Assembly (NCBI RefSeq): GCF_002127325.2
Contig: NC_035446.2
Location: forward strand, 157,016,799-157,080,798
Source of the DNA: Helianthus annuus
Taxonomy: Eukaryota > Streptophyta > Magnoliopsida > Asterales > Asteraceae
Length of the DNA: 64,000 nucleotides
Direction of reading: 5' to 3'
The stretch's first letter is position 1, and each line of letters begins with the position of its first letter. Both the position numbers and the translations under genes were made by a program. Positions 11,421 to 22,300 of the stretch are shown piece by piece. The notes under the pieces were generated by a model. The model did no database searches. It was not told the origin of the DNA and saw only the letters and a program-made list of their open reading frames with translations.

Positions 11421-14348
11421 TGTCACACCCCGACCACGTGGAACAACAAAACGTGGCGGAAACGTCGGGGAGTGTTGTAACAGAATCATTGTTTCATAAC
11501 ACATGGAAATTGAAATATTGTTTTATTGATTAAATGGACTCATTGTTCTAATACAATCAAATAAGTACAACTATGATCTTCCAAGTTTTAAAGTTGCTAA
11601 GGCACGAGTCCATCCTAAATGTAGCATATATCAACAATCATCTCAAGACGGCACCTGAAACATGTGTAAAAATAGGTACGTCAGCATAAAAATGCCTGTG
11701 AGATACATAGGTTTTGTGAAAATGGGATTCATGACTTGAGTTTAAAGAAAACGTTTAATAACAGTCAGTCATGAACCTTGTAATTTGCTTTGTCTTGTAA
11801 ATCATTTAAAAAAATGGTAAAATCAGATGATATGTAAAATATAAGCGAACACTGTGTGGTTAAATGAATAACCATGTAAAATGAGTTTGTATAAGATAAG
11901 TCGTTTGTAAATCATTGTCTTGTGAAAAGTGTGTTATTTGTATAAAATGTTATATGACCTAAATTGAAATGATTCAAATAACGCTACGATATGTAATACC
12001 ATAAAAAAACTTATATATAGGAAGTACCAGCGGCGTATCCACCATGCTTGTATCATATTACACCCGCCTCGTTACTTAAGTCACTTACGCCAACCAAACC
12101 ACCAATATAGAATGTTCATGTTTAAACCAATAGTCCAAGGTTATTGTATAACTCAAGTTAAATGTAAACCATGTAATGTATAAACAAAAGTTATGTATGG
12201 TAAGAGAAATGAGATTTCTTAAACCACAAGTAAAAATTGTACAAAACAAGGTGTTTGAATAAATCAAAAGTTATGCTTTGTAAAATAATGTAAGGTTAAA
12301 CGAATAACCTTATAGTAGCATATTAACAGTATACTTTGGATTTGTAAATAACATATTAAAAATATGTTTTGGTTTGTTGATAAAATGCATAGGTTGGTTC
12401 TGTACAATACCACACATGAGAGTATATCAAACTATACTTTTTGGGAGTATATCAAAATATACTTTAAAGGTGCGATTTAAGAATTCATTCAGACCTAGTG
12501 CATCAAACTACACCTTTGAGACTATAAGGATACCACAAAGGAAATCCCTATTTGGATGGAGAAACAAATTGGTTTCAGACATTCCATGACAACAGGAATG
12601 GGGTGTCTAGTCCTATAGCGCTATATCATACTACCAATCGGCCTGGTGAACAAAATAAGTACTATTCCAACAATTACTTTTGTAATCTTTGAGAAATCAG
12701 TGTTTAAACCATAGATAGTCATTTAGTTTGTCAAAAGATAAATACTAACATGTATAATCAATTATACTTTGAAATCATGAAAATAACAGATAGGTACACA
12801 TGCTTCACCCCAAAACAGTTGAAAACAGTAAAAGAGGGGAACTATGTACTCACCTGAGATTGCTTTGGAGTTCTTGTATAATAACCAGATAATGCTAAAG
12901 ATCACGGGATATCAAACGGCACCTAATAGGTAGCTATGTTAATATACCGGACCAAATCGGAGGATCGGATAGTATTCGGGTTCGTAAACCAAACGAGTAT
13001 GGAGACTCGTGTAATATGGTTTAACAAAGCCTACATACTAAAATGAAACCTAACCTAAGTGCTTCCGACCCATTACGACCCGTTTAGGTAGCTTATGCTA
13101 CCTTACGCGTCGTTCGCGTAGAACGCGTCTGGAACGCCTAACATCGTGACCACAAGGTATAACCTCGGAAGGTTATAGCTATGGTCACCTAATGTGTTTG
13201 GTCGGATCCTAATGATCGACCAACTGGGTCGGGTTCGAAAGTATAAGCGATGGTTTAGATCGCTTACCTTACGACCCTATATACGCACTATACTAAAAGT
13301 GACGAGCTAAGCATGTTAGAACATGCTTAACTAAGTTTAGAAAATAGGTTTGGCATCAAAACAAACGGCTTTGATGCTCACGAGTAGTTTGGTTACAAAA
13401 TGTAACACCTCGAAATTTTGTGTCCAATGATGTGTTAACACGTGTCATTTATTTACACGTGGCATCTATAATAAATAAAGGACTAATTTTGACAAACCTT
13501 GAAAGTATATAAATTCGAGGGTTATAAAATGTCAACAAGGGTAAATATACTGTATAGTATCCCTAAATAATGCTTAAACCTTCAAACGAATAAATTATAG
13601 ATCGTACAAAAATAAAACGCGGAAGAAAGTGAGAGATTACAAACTACAGGGGTTAACTGTGTCAACATGTTTAATAATACCTCTGAGTGACCCTTTAACG
13701 TCCCAAAGACTTTGTAACGGTATTATACCCTCACTAAAATAATATATATGAATTTCGCGAAGTTTCGATATGAAACGAGAAAGTTACGATCGAATTCGAA
13801 GAAGAGGGGTTAAAAGCGTCAACAGTGAAAGTTAAGGCTTTCCAATATAATTAATAAATAAACCGGGGACTAAATAATGCGGGTAATTAACATGAGGCCC
13901 CTATCGGTAAATAACCAAGGGCCAAACCGCAAAGTTACCCCTTCAAATCCGAAAGGTCAGGCAAATCATTACGAAAGATTTCGTTATTAATGGCCCGATT
14001 CTGTAATCATTATAAAAGATTTGAAAAATTCAGAAAATATAACCTTAGGCGACCCGCGTGATGTTTAAGGTTTAGTTGAGGCGGGCCGCGAGCCTCTTAA
14101 ATAACGCGTCTGTTATATGAACTTTAGGCGACCCGCGTAAAAGAAGCATGGAATGTCCATGCGGGTCGCGTAAAGTGCCCAGATGCAGAAACTTTGTAGT
14201 TTCTTGACTTTTGGAGCTTGTGAACGATCATGCACATAATTATGGGGCATGGGCACCCTATGCTCGACCCATAACACTTAGGGGACACCTACCATCACCT
14301 CTGGTCTGATTGTAAGAGTTGTAATGATCATGGTTGCTTAGCATTTGC

Positions 14349-14356
14349 TATAAATA
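14349..14356 (+). promoter_or_regulatory. TATA box of element E 5' LTR
   Basis: GCTATAAATAGC, repeated in the 3' LTR near 24920. Transcription should start about 30 bp on, defining the U3/R border. The first exon would then be about 80 nt, ending at the GTAAGTGAC donor at 14462. Confidence 0.75.
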
Positions 14357-14461
14357 GCACTCTAGTGCTCATAACAATTCACACACTCAAACAACTTCCA
14401 TCTGATCATTCTAAGTGCTCCCAAGTGTTCTTCTCTGCTCCATATTCAAGTCCTAACTTCT

Positions 14462-14467
14462 GTAAGT
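14462..14467 (+). promoter_or_regulatory. Candidate 5' splice site in the LTR
   Basis: AACTTCT/GTAAGTGAC, a near-consensus plant donor 113 bp after the TATA box. The matching site in element C (8191) has the same spacing, and antisense-oriented LTR D has GTAAGTG (first base 27597) 118 bp after its TATA. Possible acceptors are at 16964-16965 (before ORF1) and 19374-19375 (before gag). Use as a splice site is inferred. Confidence 0.5.
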
Positions 14468-16800
14468 GACTTTGATCATTCATACTTCAGTTTATGCTTA
14501 GTATTTAGCTAAAAACTAAACCGTCGTAAGTACGGTTTGACTTTAAAATAACTCAGTGATGATTCAGTCTTATGACGACTCAAAAGTAGTTTTGAGTTGG
14601 TATTTATGTGGGTATTAAACCTCTAAAAGGGTTCCCCCTGACCACCACTCTAACTATGTCAAATATCGAGTCAAACGTGCGGTTAAAAAGTCAACAGAAA
14701 GCTATTTTGGCGATTTGTGCATAACCTGTAATGTATATGTTATGGAACCTGTTTTGACAATCATAAAACATGATAATAAGTATATAAACCTGTTTGCGCT
14801 CGTTTGAATCGATCATTTACTATATAGAACCGGTTCGGAGCCGAAAGTCGCAAAAGTTTGACTTTTGCTTTGACTTCAGTTCTGACCCGTTTTAGTGAGG
14901 TATAAATATACCTTAGGACTCTCTTAGGACCAGGTCACATGTTGGTATAAGCCTCTGTGGTCGGTTCATGAGTTATCCGAGTCTTTAGCGCATTTCCGTC
15001 ATTCGCCTAAAAGTTGACCGTAACGGCCTTTTAAAATTAAAACGAGTATTTCGGACACGTGAACGGACCAAAACCTTGCTTGTTAAATTATAAGCATGTC
15101 CTTAAAGTTTCACGTCAATCCGAGGTCTAGAATGAGAGTTATGCTAAAAGGCGCACTTTTAAGAAAGTTTTGTAATTAACGGCGCAATTAGCATAACGCT
15201 CATCTAACCCAAGTTTTCGGCACCAAAACTTTTACCCACTGTGGTAAAATAATATTTTGGGAATTTTAAAGATTTTTAATAATTTTTACCTTGCTCATAA
15301 CCTGCGGTTATGGCTACGGTTCGGTAAATACCGAATACGCCCTTTTTGGCCAAAACGGGAGTTCTACAAGGTCTTTTGACCCGATTCCAGTTGCTACTGG
15401 TTTTAAATAATAAATAAAGTATTTTGAGCTTTATAAGCTGTTCGGGAAACTCAGATTTCCTGTAGAACTCGAAAATCACTTTTAAAGTCTTTAAAATGAC
15501 CGAAAAGCCCCTACGGGGCATAATTTAAACTTAAACTCGTTACGGGCATTACGGAAGGTATCCTACTGATACCAAAATACTTTTAAGGCATATTGACTTA
15601 GGAAATAAGCGTACGACTCCTATGGTTAACCGTTCGCCTATTTGCGCACACGGTACGGCCCACGGAACTAGTTTTCGTGCAATAGCCGATATGGGTCAAA
15701 TTATATTATTTGAACCCCAAAATCCAGAGTATGAACTATAAACCCATATAAAACAAGTCACTGAACTTGTTGGGTCCAAATCATACTCCATTCTCGGTTT
15801 TCGCCTTTTCGTGCGAATTAACCATATCTATATATCGGAATCAACCGGTTTAAGCTACGGCTAATACAAGGACCGTTAGGATTCTAAGAGGTTAATTAAA
15901 ACCTTCGTTCCAGATTAGGAGCCCCAGTAAAAGCTATCGGTGACTTGATCTAAATTAAGGATTAATACTTGCAAAGGTAAATACTTTTGACTTATTTCCC
16001 CTATATGGGCTTGGGTTACGGTATACTAATACCGCTTGATTGAGCATTATATACTTCCATCGCTTAGGTGGTTAATTGATTAAATATGATTGGCTCATTT
16101 AAACAGTTTTGTTGCTTATAAGCCTTTGGGGGGTTTAATGACCGTTGTCCCGGATATCCTCGGCATCATTTTACGAAATGGCCACGACCATCGACATCCC
16201 GGTGTAGGCGTACACCCGGTATAAAGTGTCGACATTAAAACTAAAAGACGTAGCCGTTGGTTTCTGTACTACGGTTTTACGCAAACGTGGTGTGTCTATA
16301 AATCTTTAACCCGGCACGACCCGGGCTACTGAACGCATAAAAGAACATGTAAAACGTTCACAAGATCATTATGAATTTTCCCAAGTTATAAAAGAGTTTG
16401 TGCCTTGTGCATTCAAATCAATTTTAATAAACATTTTTAAATGTGTCAGTTGAATGTATTTACCAGTGTAAACTGACGTATTTTCCCCAAAAAGATTAAG
16501 TGCAGGTACCTAAACGTAATTGGCTGGTATTAGCTCCCTAGCGTCGGGATAAGCCTCGCAAGCTTGATTGCAGTATCTGATGGAACATTACTTTACCTTT
16601 ATTTACGATCCACTGTGGATATAATCAACCCTGTAATACATTTTGATATTACAATCAGAGGTTGAAATTTATATATTTATCTTATGCTTCCGCTGTGCAT
16701 TATATAATTGTGTGGTTTGACTATATTGTTGCCAACATCGTCACGGTAATCCCCCACCGGGCCCACCGGTGAGACACGTGGAAATCGGGGTGTGACAGGT

Positions 16801-16813
16801 TGGTATCAGAGCC
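16801..16813 (+). other. Primer binding site of element E
   Basis: TGGTATCAGAGCC, three bases after the LTR; initiator-Met tRNA type. Confidence 0.95.
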
Positions 16814-16969
16814 AACATTGAGTGAATTAAACACTATCCTAATGTGTTTAATCTCAGTGACACAATTGCACATATTTGAGTCTAGACAAGAACTTAGGAC
16901 AAATTCGGATTATTACTCCTTTTTGTCTTTATTTTCAATTTGATTTTTAATAAGTTTTGGAGCAGGAAA

Positions 16970-18178
16970 ATGCCACCTGTTATATTCCGAGGAAGAGGAA
17001 GGGGACGAAGAGGCCGAGGAGAAATCGTGACACATCACGATCAAGAAGCTGGACCATCTGGTTCAAGACATCCTTCGATGACAAGGAGCGAAGAGCCACA
17101 ACGACGAAGAGATCTTTACGAACCAGCGAGGCATTCCACTTCGCACAGCTCGACGCCATCCTACCGGCACTCCTTTGGGCCAGATTCAGAAAATAATCCC
17201 AACAACCCACAACCTTCCTTCATACCTCTACAACGTTCGGTTTCGCACCGGAACTACGACGACCCTAGTCCATACTACGTAGCTCAGTTCAATCCGGCTG
17301 ACTACATACAGGAACCTTCAGGTTTTGTTCCACTAGGGCCACAAGACCATTTTTCTGAAGATCCCATGGAGGAAGATGAGGATCCAACTGAACCAGCTCG
17401 TGGTACGCCCACGCATCCGATAGAAGTATCTGATGGATCTTCATATCATGGTCCGCAGTATCAAGGCCCAGATAGCTTTATGGCCTTGTTTGACCGACAT
17501 GAGTGGTACAACACACCATCTCATCAGACACAACCGAGACATCCACAGGATCCCTCTGAGGATTCACGCTTTGAGGCAGTTACGCCACCACCTCCGCCAC
17601 CGGCACAACCAGTTATACCTGATCCGCCGAGGCGTAGGAGGACCAATGCTCGTATGTCTACACGAGGAGGAGGGGGTAACCACTTCAGCACTCCTCGACA
17701 TTCAAGTAGTAGCCACTATCCGCCGCTACATGAAGAAGGACCTTCAAGTCCTATACAAGAAGCGAATTCCGCACCTACTGCACGAAATTCGCCACCATTT
17801 GGGTATGACCAACCCATACCAGCTTACACAGGTCCAACGGCTTACAACCCGTTTGAACCGTCACAAGCACAATACAACTACGGCTATGAGCGCGACCCAT
17901 ATGTGGTGTCGGCTAGATATAATGCGCGCTACCCTGACGGAGCACATGGAAACATGGGACCACCGGACTACTCAGCTCATGGGTATCCAATACCTCCCAG
18001 ACCTCCAGTTCCGCATCAAGCGCAACAACCAAGATTTTCTCCTCCTGAACAGGAAGAAATACTCCATCGACTAGATCGTGTGGAGAGAGAGTTCGAGGAA
18101 GAGAAGAAAAGCCATCGAGGATTTCTCAAGGGCTTGGCGAATCTGCTAAAGGGCAAAAAGAAGAAACGTGACCACTAG
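16970..18178 (+). CDS. Element E ORF1: RG-rich, disordered, coiled-coil protein upstream of gag
   Basis: A 402-residue frame starting MPPVIFRGRGRGRRGRGE. I chose this Met because C and G also begin MPP at the same place; an upstream in-frame ATG (16940) is not conserved. The N-terminus is an RG/RGR-type basic patch, likely RNA-binding. Residues to about 330 are Pro/Ser/His/Tyr-rich and probably disordered, with conserved islands EPARGTPTHPIEVSDGSS, QGPDS and PPRRRRTNARMSTRGG. The C-terminus is a short charged coiled coil (EEILHRLDRVEREFEEEKK) and then GFLKGLANLLKGKKKKRDH, the best conserved part. I recognise no catalytic domain or zinc finger. Standard Tekay elements are not known to me to carry a separate ORF before gag; Tat/Ogre elements do have an unrelated ORF1. 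It could be a nucleic-acid chaperone, particle scaffold or nuclear-targeting factor, but the function is unknown. Confidence 0.85.
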   Translation: MPPVIFRGRGRGRRGRGEIVTHHDQEAGPSGSRHPSMTRSEEPQRRRDLYEPARHSTSHSSTPSYRHSFGPDSENNPNNPQPSFIPLQRSVSHRNYDDPSPYYVAQFNPADYIQEPSGFVPLGPQDHFSEDPMEEDEDPTEPARGTPTHPIEVSDGSSYHGPQYQGPDSFMALFDRHEWYNTPSHQTQPRHPQDPSEDSRFEAVTPPPPPPAQPVIPDPPRRRRTNARMSTRGGGGNHFSTPRHSSSSHYPPLHEEGPSSPIQEANSAPTARNSPPFGYDQPIPAYTGPTAYNPFEPSQAQYNYGYERDPYVVSARYNARYPDGAHGNMGPPDYSAHGYPIPPRPPVPHQAQQPRFSPPEQEEILHRLDRVEREFEEEKKSHRGFLKGLANLLKGKKKKRDH

Positions 18179-18219
18179 CCCTTAATAGTAGTACGAATGT
18201 AATTTCTATTTTGAAATAA

Positions 18220-18374
18220 GTCCCTGTGTGGACAACTTATCGTATTTCAGTCCCTACGTGGACTTATCTTTAGTCCTTGCATGGACACCTATCCTGTATT
18301 AGTCCCTGCGTGGACTTGTCACTTATTTTAAAACCTCTATGGAGGTATGTATTATTTGAAAGACCCGTTTAGGG
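18220..18374 (+). repeat. Array of short hairpins after ORF1 (element E)
   Basis: Four units of the form GTCC-6 nt-GGAC (GTCCCTGTGTGGAC, GTCCCTACGTGGAC, GTCCTTGCATGGAC, GTCCCTGCGTGGAC), then CCTCTATGGAGG and CCCGTTTAGGG. Each can form a 3-4 bp stem with a 4-6 nt loop. It begins 42 bp after the ORF1 stop. The same array follows ORF1 in C and G, with unit number and sequence changed but most stems kept. Confidence 0.75.
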
Positions 18375-18725
18375 CAATATGTAATTGTATTTGAAATTTC
18401 GGAATGTATGTTATGAGTTTTGTTTTAATATATATAAAAATAAATCAAAACCATTCCTTTTATATTGATCTGCCTAATAAAGAATCTTAAGGGGGTGAAA
18501 CCTAGCTTGGGGTCTTTTAAGATCAGTCAAGATGGTACGACCTAGCTGAAAAGATTCTGATTCCCTGTTAACCTCTGTACGCATGTTAACATTCATGGCA
18601 GATGTGATTCGTTATAATCACGCACGTCATTCTTATACAATAATCCTTTGAGGATTTCAAAACCCAACTAAATGATATATAGATCGTGGGTTAAATCACC
18701 AATGAAGGTGATCAATATTATAAAG

Positions 18726-19060
18726 ACATCCATTTAGCGATGCAATGCCTACGGGCCAGTACTATAAAGAAATCCATTTAGTGATGCAATGCCTACGGGC
18801 CAGTACTATAAAGACATCCATTTAGTGATGCAATGCCTACGGGCCAATATTATAAAAACATCCATTAGTGATGCAGTGCCTACGGGCCAGTATTATTAAA
18901 ACATCCATTAGTGATGCAGTGCCTACGGGCCAGAATTATTAAAACATCCATTAGTGATGTAGTGCCTACGGGCCAATATTATCAAAACATCCATTAGTGA
19001 TGTAGTGCCTACGGGCCAACCATATTAAGACATCCATTAGAGGTGTAGTGCCTATGGGCC
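18726..19060 (+). repeat. 43-44 bp minisatellite, eight copies, in the ORF1-gag interval of E
   Basis: Repeat starts at 18726, 18770, 18814, 18858, 18901, 18944, 18987 and 19030. The core is ACATCCATTAGTGATG followed by AGTGCCTACGGGCC. The first three copies have ATTTAG and GCAATGCC; later copies ATTAG and GCAGTGCC or GTAGTGCC, so the array grew in at least two steps. Element C has a single copy (29847-29890). It is non-coding. Confidence 0.9.
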
Positions 19061-19388
19061 ATAATAATTGTCTTATAAGACAAAAGGCAGTAGTAGTCTA
19101 TGACTCTCTGCCAGAAAGAGATAAAAGAACTACGGTTCAACTCTCTATGCCTTTGATTCTCTGAAATCTTGGCTAATATTATAAAACATCATCGTGATTA
19201 GGCTTTATGCCGCCAATACTATTTATATAGTTAAAATAGGAGATATTCAGATCCTAATATATAATGAAATAATAAGTTAACCAGATATGGTCTCTGTACC
19301 ATGGTTGACAAATTGTCATAAAAGACAATTTTATAATAATCTCCTAAATTAAAATTTTGTTATCTTTTGTAACAGATTCAAGTTACAA

Positions 19389-22300
19389 ATGGCGGATCCC
19401 AATGGTGAGAACAGCCACACGAATGAAGATGACTATGACAATGCGTCAGTACATTTGACAGGCGCACAGCTAAAGGCTCTGATCAACAATGCTGTCCAGG
19501 CAGCTATTGATCGTCAACATACTGAGTCTCAAGGCAGAACTGTGTCAAAACCACCCTCTAAACCAAAGACACACTCCAAACCACCCTCTGAACCCAAGAA
19601 AGATGACGACAAGCATTCGTCTACTGAGCACAGCGTTCACCGCGATAGAGAATATACTGATGCGTCCAGTGCTAAGGGTTGCACCTACAAATACTTTGTA
19701 TCATGTAAGCCCCGTGAATTTACAGGGGAGAAGGGTGCGGTTGATTGTATCACCTGGCTGGACGAGATGGACACGATTGTGGACATCAGCGGGTGCGCTG
19801 AGAGGGACGTGGTTAAGTTTGTGTCCCAGTCATTCAAGGGCGAGGCCCTGGCGTGGTGGAGAGCTCTGGTGCAGGCTTCAGGTAAGTCTGCCTTGTACAA
19901 AATGTCTTGGGGGGAGTTTATTACCCTCATAAAAGAAAACTACTGCCCTCAGCACGAGGTTGAGAAGATTGAGGCTGATTTTGTCTCACTAGTGATGACA
20001 AACCTGGATTGTCAAGCTTATCTGACAAGCTTTAACACTATGTCACGCCTGGTGCCATATCTTGTGACACCAGAACCACGAAGAATTGCCCGATTCATTG
20101 GGGGCTTAGAACCGGCGATTAAGGCCAGTGTAAAGGCCTCTAGGCCAACGACCTTCAGGTCAGTTACTGACCTCTCCTTGTCTCTTACACTTGATGCTGT
20201 CCGTCTGAGGGCGCAAAGGAGCAAGGAGGCTGAAAAGCGAAAACGTGAGGATGATACCTCACGAAAGTCCGGTAAAAAGCACCGTGGAAACGGTGAGGGC
20301 AAGAGAGGGACGGAGGCAAAGAAGGAGGGGCAAGTTGATGGAAGACCTTACTGCAAGGTCTGCAAGAAACCTCACTCCGGGAAGTGTAGGTTTGCGTCTG
20401 GTTCACAGTCGCAACAAAAGACTCCATCCTGTGGGCTATGCAAGTCCAAGGAGCATAAGACAGTGGAGTGCAAAAAGATTAAGGATGCAACCTGCTTTAA
20501 TTGCAATGAAAAGGGGCACATAAAGAGTAATTGCCCGAAGTATGCCAAGAAGGCGGAAGAAACGAAGAAATCAAATGCGAGAGTTTTTCGCTTGGATGCA
20601 AAGGAAGCGGTCAAGGACGACAATGTGCTTACAGGTACTTTTCTCATAAATAATATATTTGCAAGAGTACTGTTCGATTCTGGCGCTGATAAATCCTTTG
20701 TAGACCAGAAATTTTGCCAACTACTAAATATGCCAATCAAAACCCTTGACGTAAATTACGAAGTAGAGTTGGCAGACGGCACGATAGAAACCGTCTCTAC
20801 CATTCTAGAAGGATGTGAAATATCCATTAGGAACCATTCTTTTCCTTTATCTCTACTTCCTTTCAAACTTGCGGGTTTTGACATTGTGCTAGGAATGGAC
20901 TGGTTATCCTATAACCAGGCCCAAATCATATGCGGCAAGAGGCAAATAGTCTTAAAGACTCCGGATGGTGAATCTCTTACCATTCGAGGAGATACGCAGT
21001 ACGGGTTGCCCGAAGACGTATCTATGCTGAAAGCTTCAAGGTGTTTGAACAGAGGCTGTGTAATTTACATGGCTCAGGTGATAATTGAAGAACCAAAGCC
21101 GAAGATCGAGGATCTTCCTGTCATTTCTGAATACCCCGAGGTTTTTCCTGAAGAACTACCTGGTTTGCCACCAGATAGACAAGTGGAGTTCAGAATTGAC
21201 ATCATTCCTGGAGCAGCTCCGATAGCAAGAGCACCTTACAGACTAGCGCCAACGGAAATGAAAGAACTAAGGACCCAGTTGGATGAACTGCTGGCGAAAG
21301 GTTTTATCAGACCTAGTTCATCTCCCTGGGGAGCACCAGTTCTGTTTGTAAAGAAGAAAGACGGATCAATGCGGTTGTGCATTGATTACCGTGAGCTGAA
21401 CAAAGTTACCATAAAGAATAGATATCCTTTACCAAGGATCGATGACCTATTCGACCAGCTGCAAGGAGCAAGCTACTTCTCCAAGATCGACTTAAGGTCG
21501 GGTTATCATCAACTAAGGGTCAGAGATGAAGATGTACACAAGACTGCATTTAGGACTCGCTATGGTCATTACGAGTTCCTAGTGATGCCTTTTGGGCTCA
21601 CAAATGCACCGGCTGCGTTCATGGACCTCATGAATCGCGTTTGCAAGCCATACTTGGATAAATTCGTCATAGTCTTCATCGATGATATCCTTATCTATTC
21701 CAAGAATCAAGCTGACCACGAGAAGCATCTCCGTTGCATTCTCGAATTACTACAACGTGAGAAACTCTACGCCAAATTCTCGAAATGTGAATTCTGGCTA
21801 CGAGAAGTTCAATTTTTAGGGCACGTTGTGAGTGAGCGTGGTATCCAAGTGGATCCCGCTAAGGTAGAGGCAGTCATGAACTGGCAAGAGCCAAAGACGC
21901 CTACCGAAATCCGTAGCTTCCTGGGTTTAGCAGGATACTACCGAAGATTTATTGAAAATTTTTCGAGGATTGCTGCGCCCTTGACTTCCTTGACCAAGAA
22001 GAAAGAAAAGTACATTTGGGGCCCGAAGCAGCAAGAGTCCTTTGAAATACTGAAGCAGAAGCTAAGCAACGCACCTGTGTTGACATTACCGGAAGGTACA
22101 GATGAATTCGTAGTCTACTGCGATGCATCACACACAGGCATGGGGTGTGTGCTTATGCAGAAGGGCAAGGTGATAGCCTATGCTTCAAGGCAATTAAAGG
22201 TGCATGAAAAGAACTACACCACCCATGATTTGGAGTTGGGTGCCGTTGTATTTGCACTGAAGTTGTGGAGGCACTACCTTTATGGTATTAAATTTGTGAT

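Larger units (their letters stand above)
13401..16797 (+). repeat. 5' LTR of element E (3397 bp)
   Basis: Starts TGTAACACCTCG and ends ATCGGGGTGTGACA. GC-rich inverted pairs lie at 14047-14093 and 14127-14171 (GCGACCCGC against GCGGGTCGC, with inner arms GCATGGA/TCCATGC). TATA is at 14349 and a GTAAGT donor at 14462. There is no sense-strand gene. Confidence 0.95.

Noticed and set aside
18726..19060. Evenly spaced repeat resembling a CRISPR array
   Set aside because: Units are contiguous 43-44 bp copies with no unique spacers, in a plant retroelement leader; it is a minisatellite.
20018..20740. Antisense frames of 80-122 codons over gag of E
   Set aside because: Shadow frames opposite a strongly coding region, without domains or conservation of their own.
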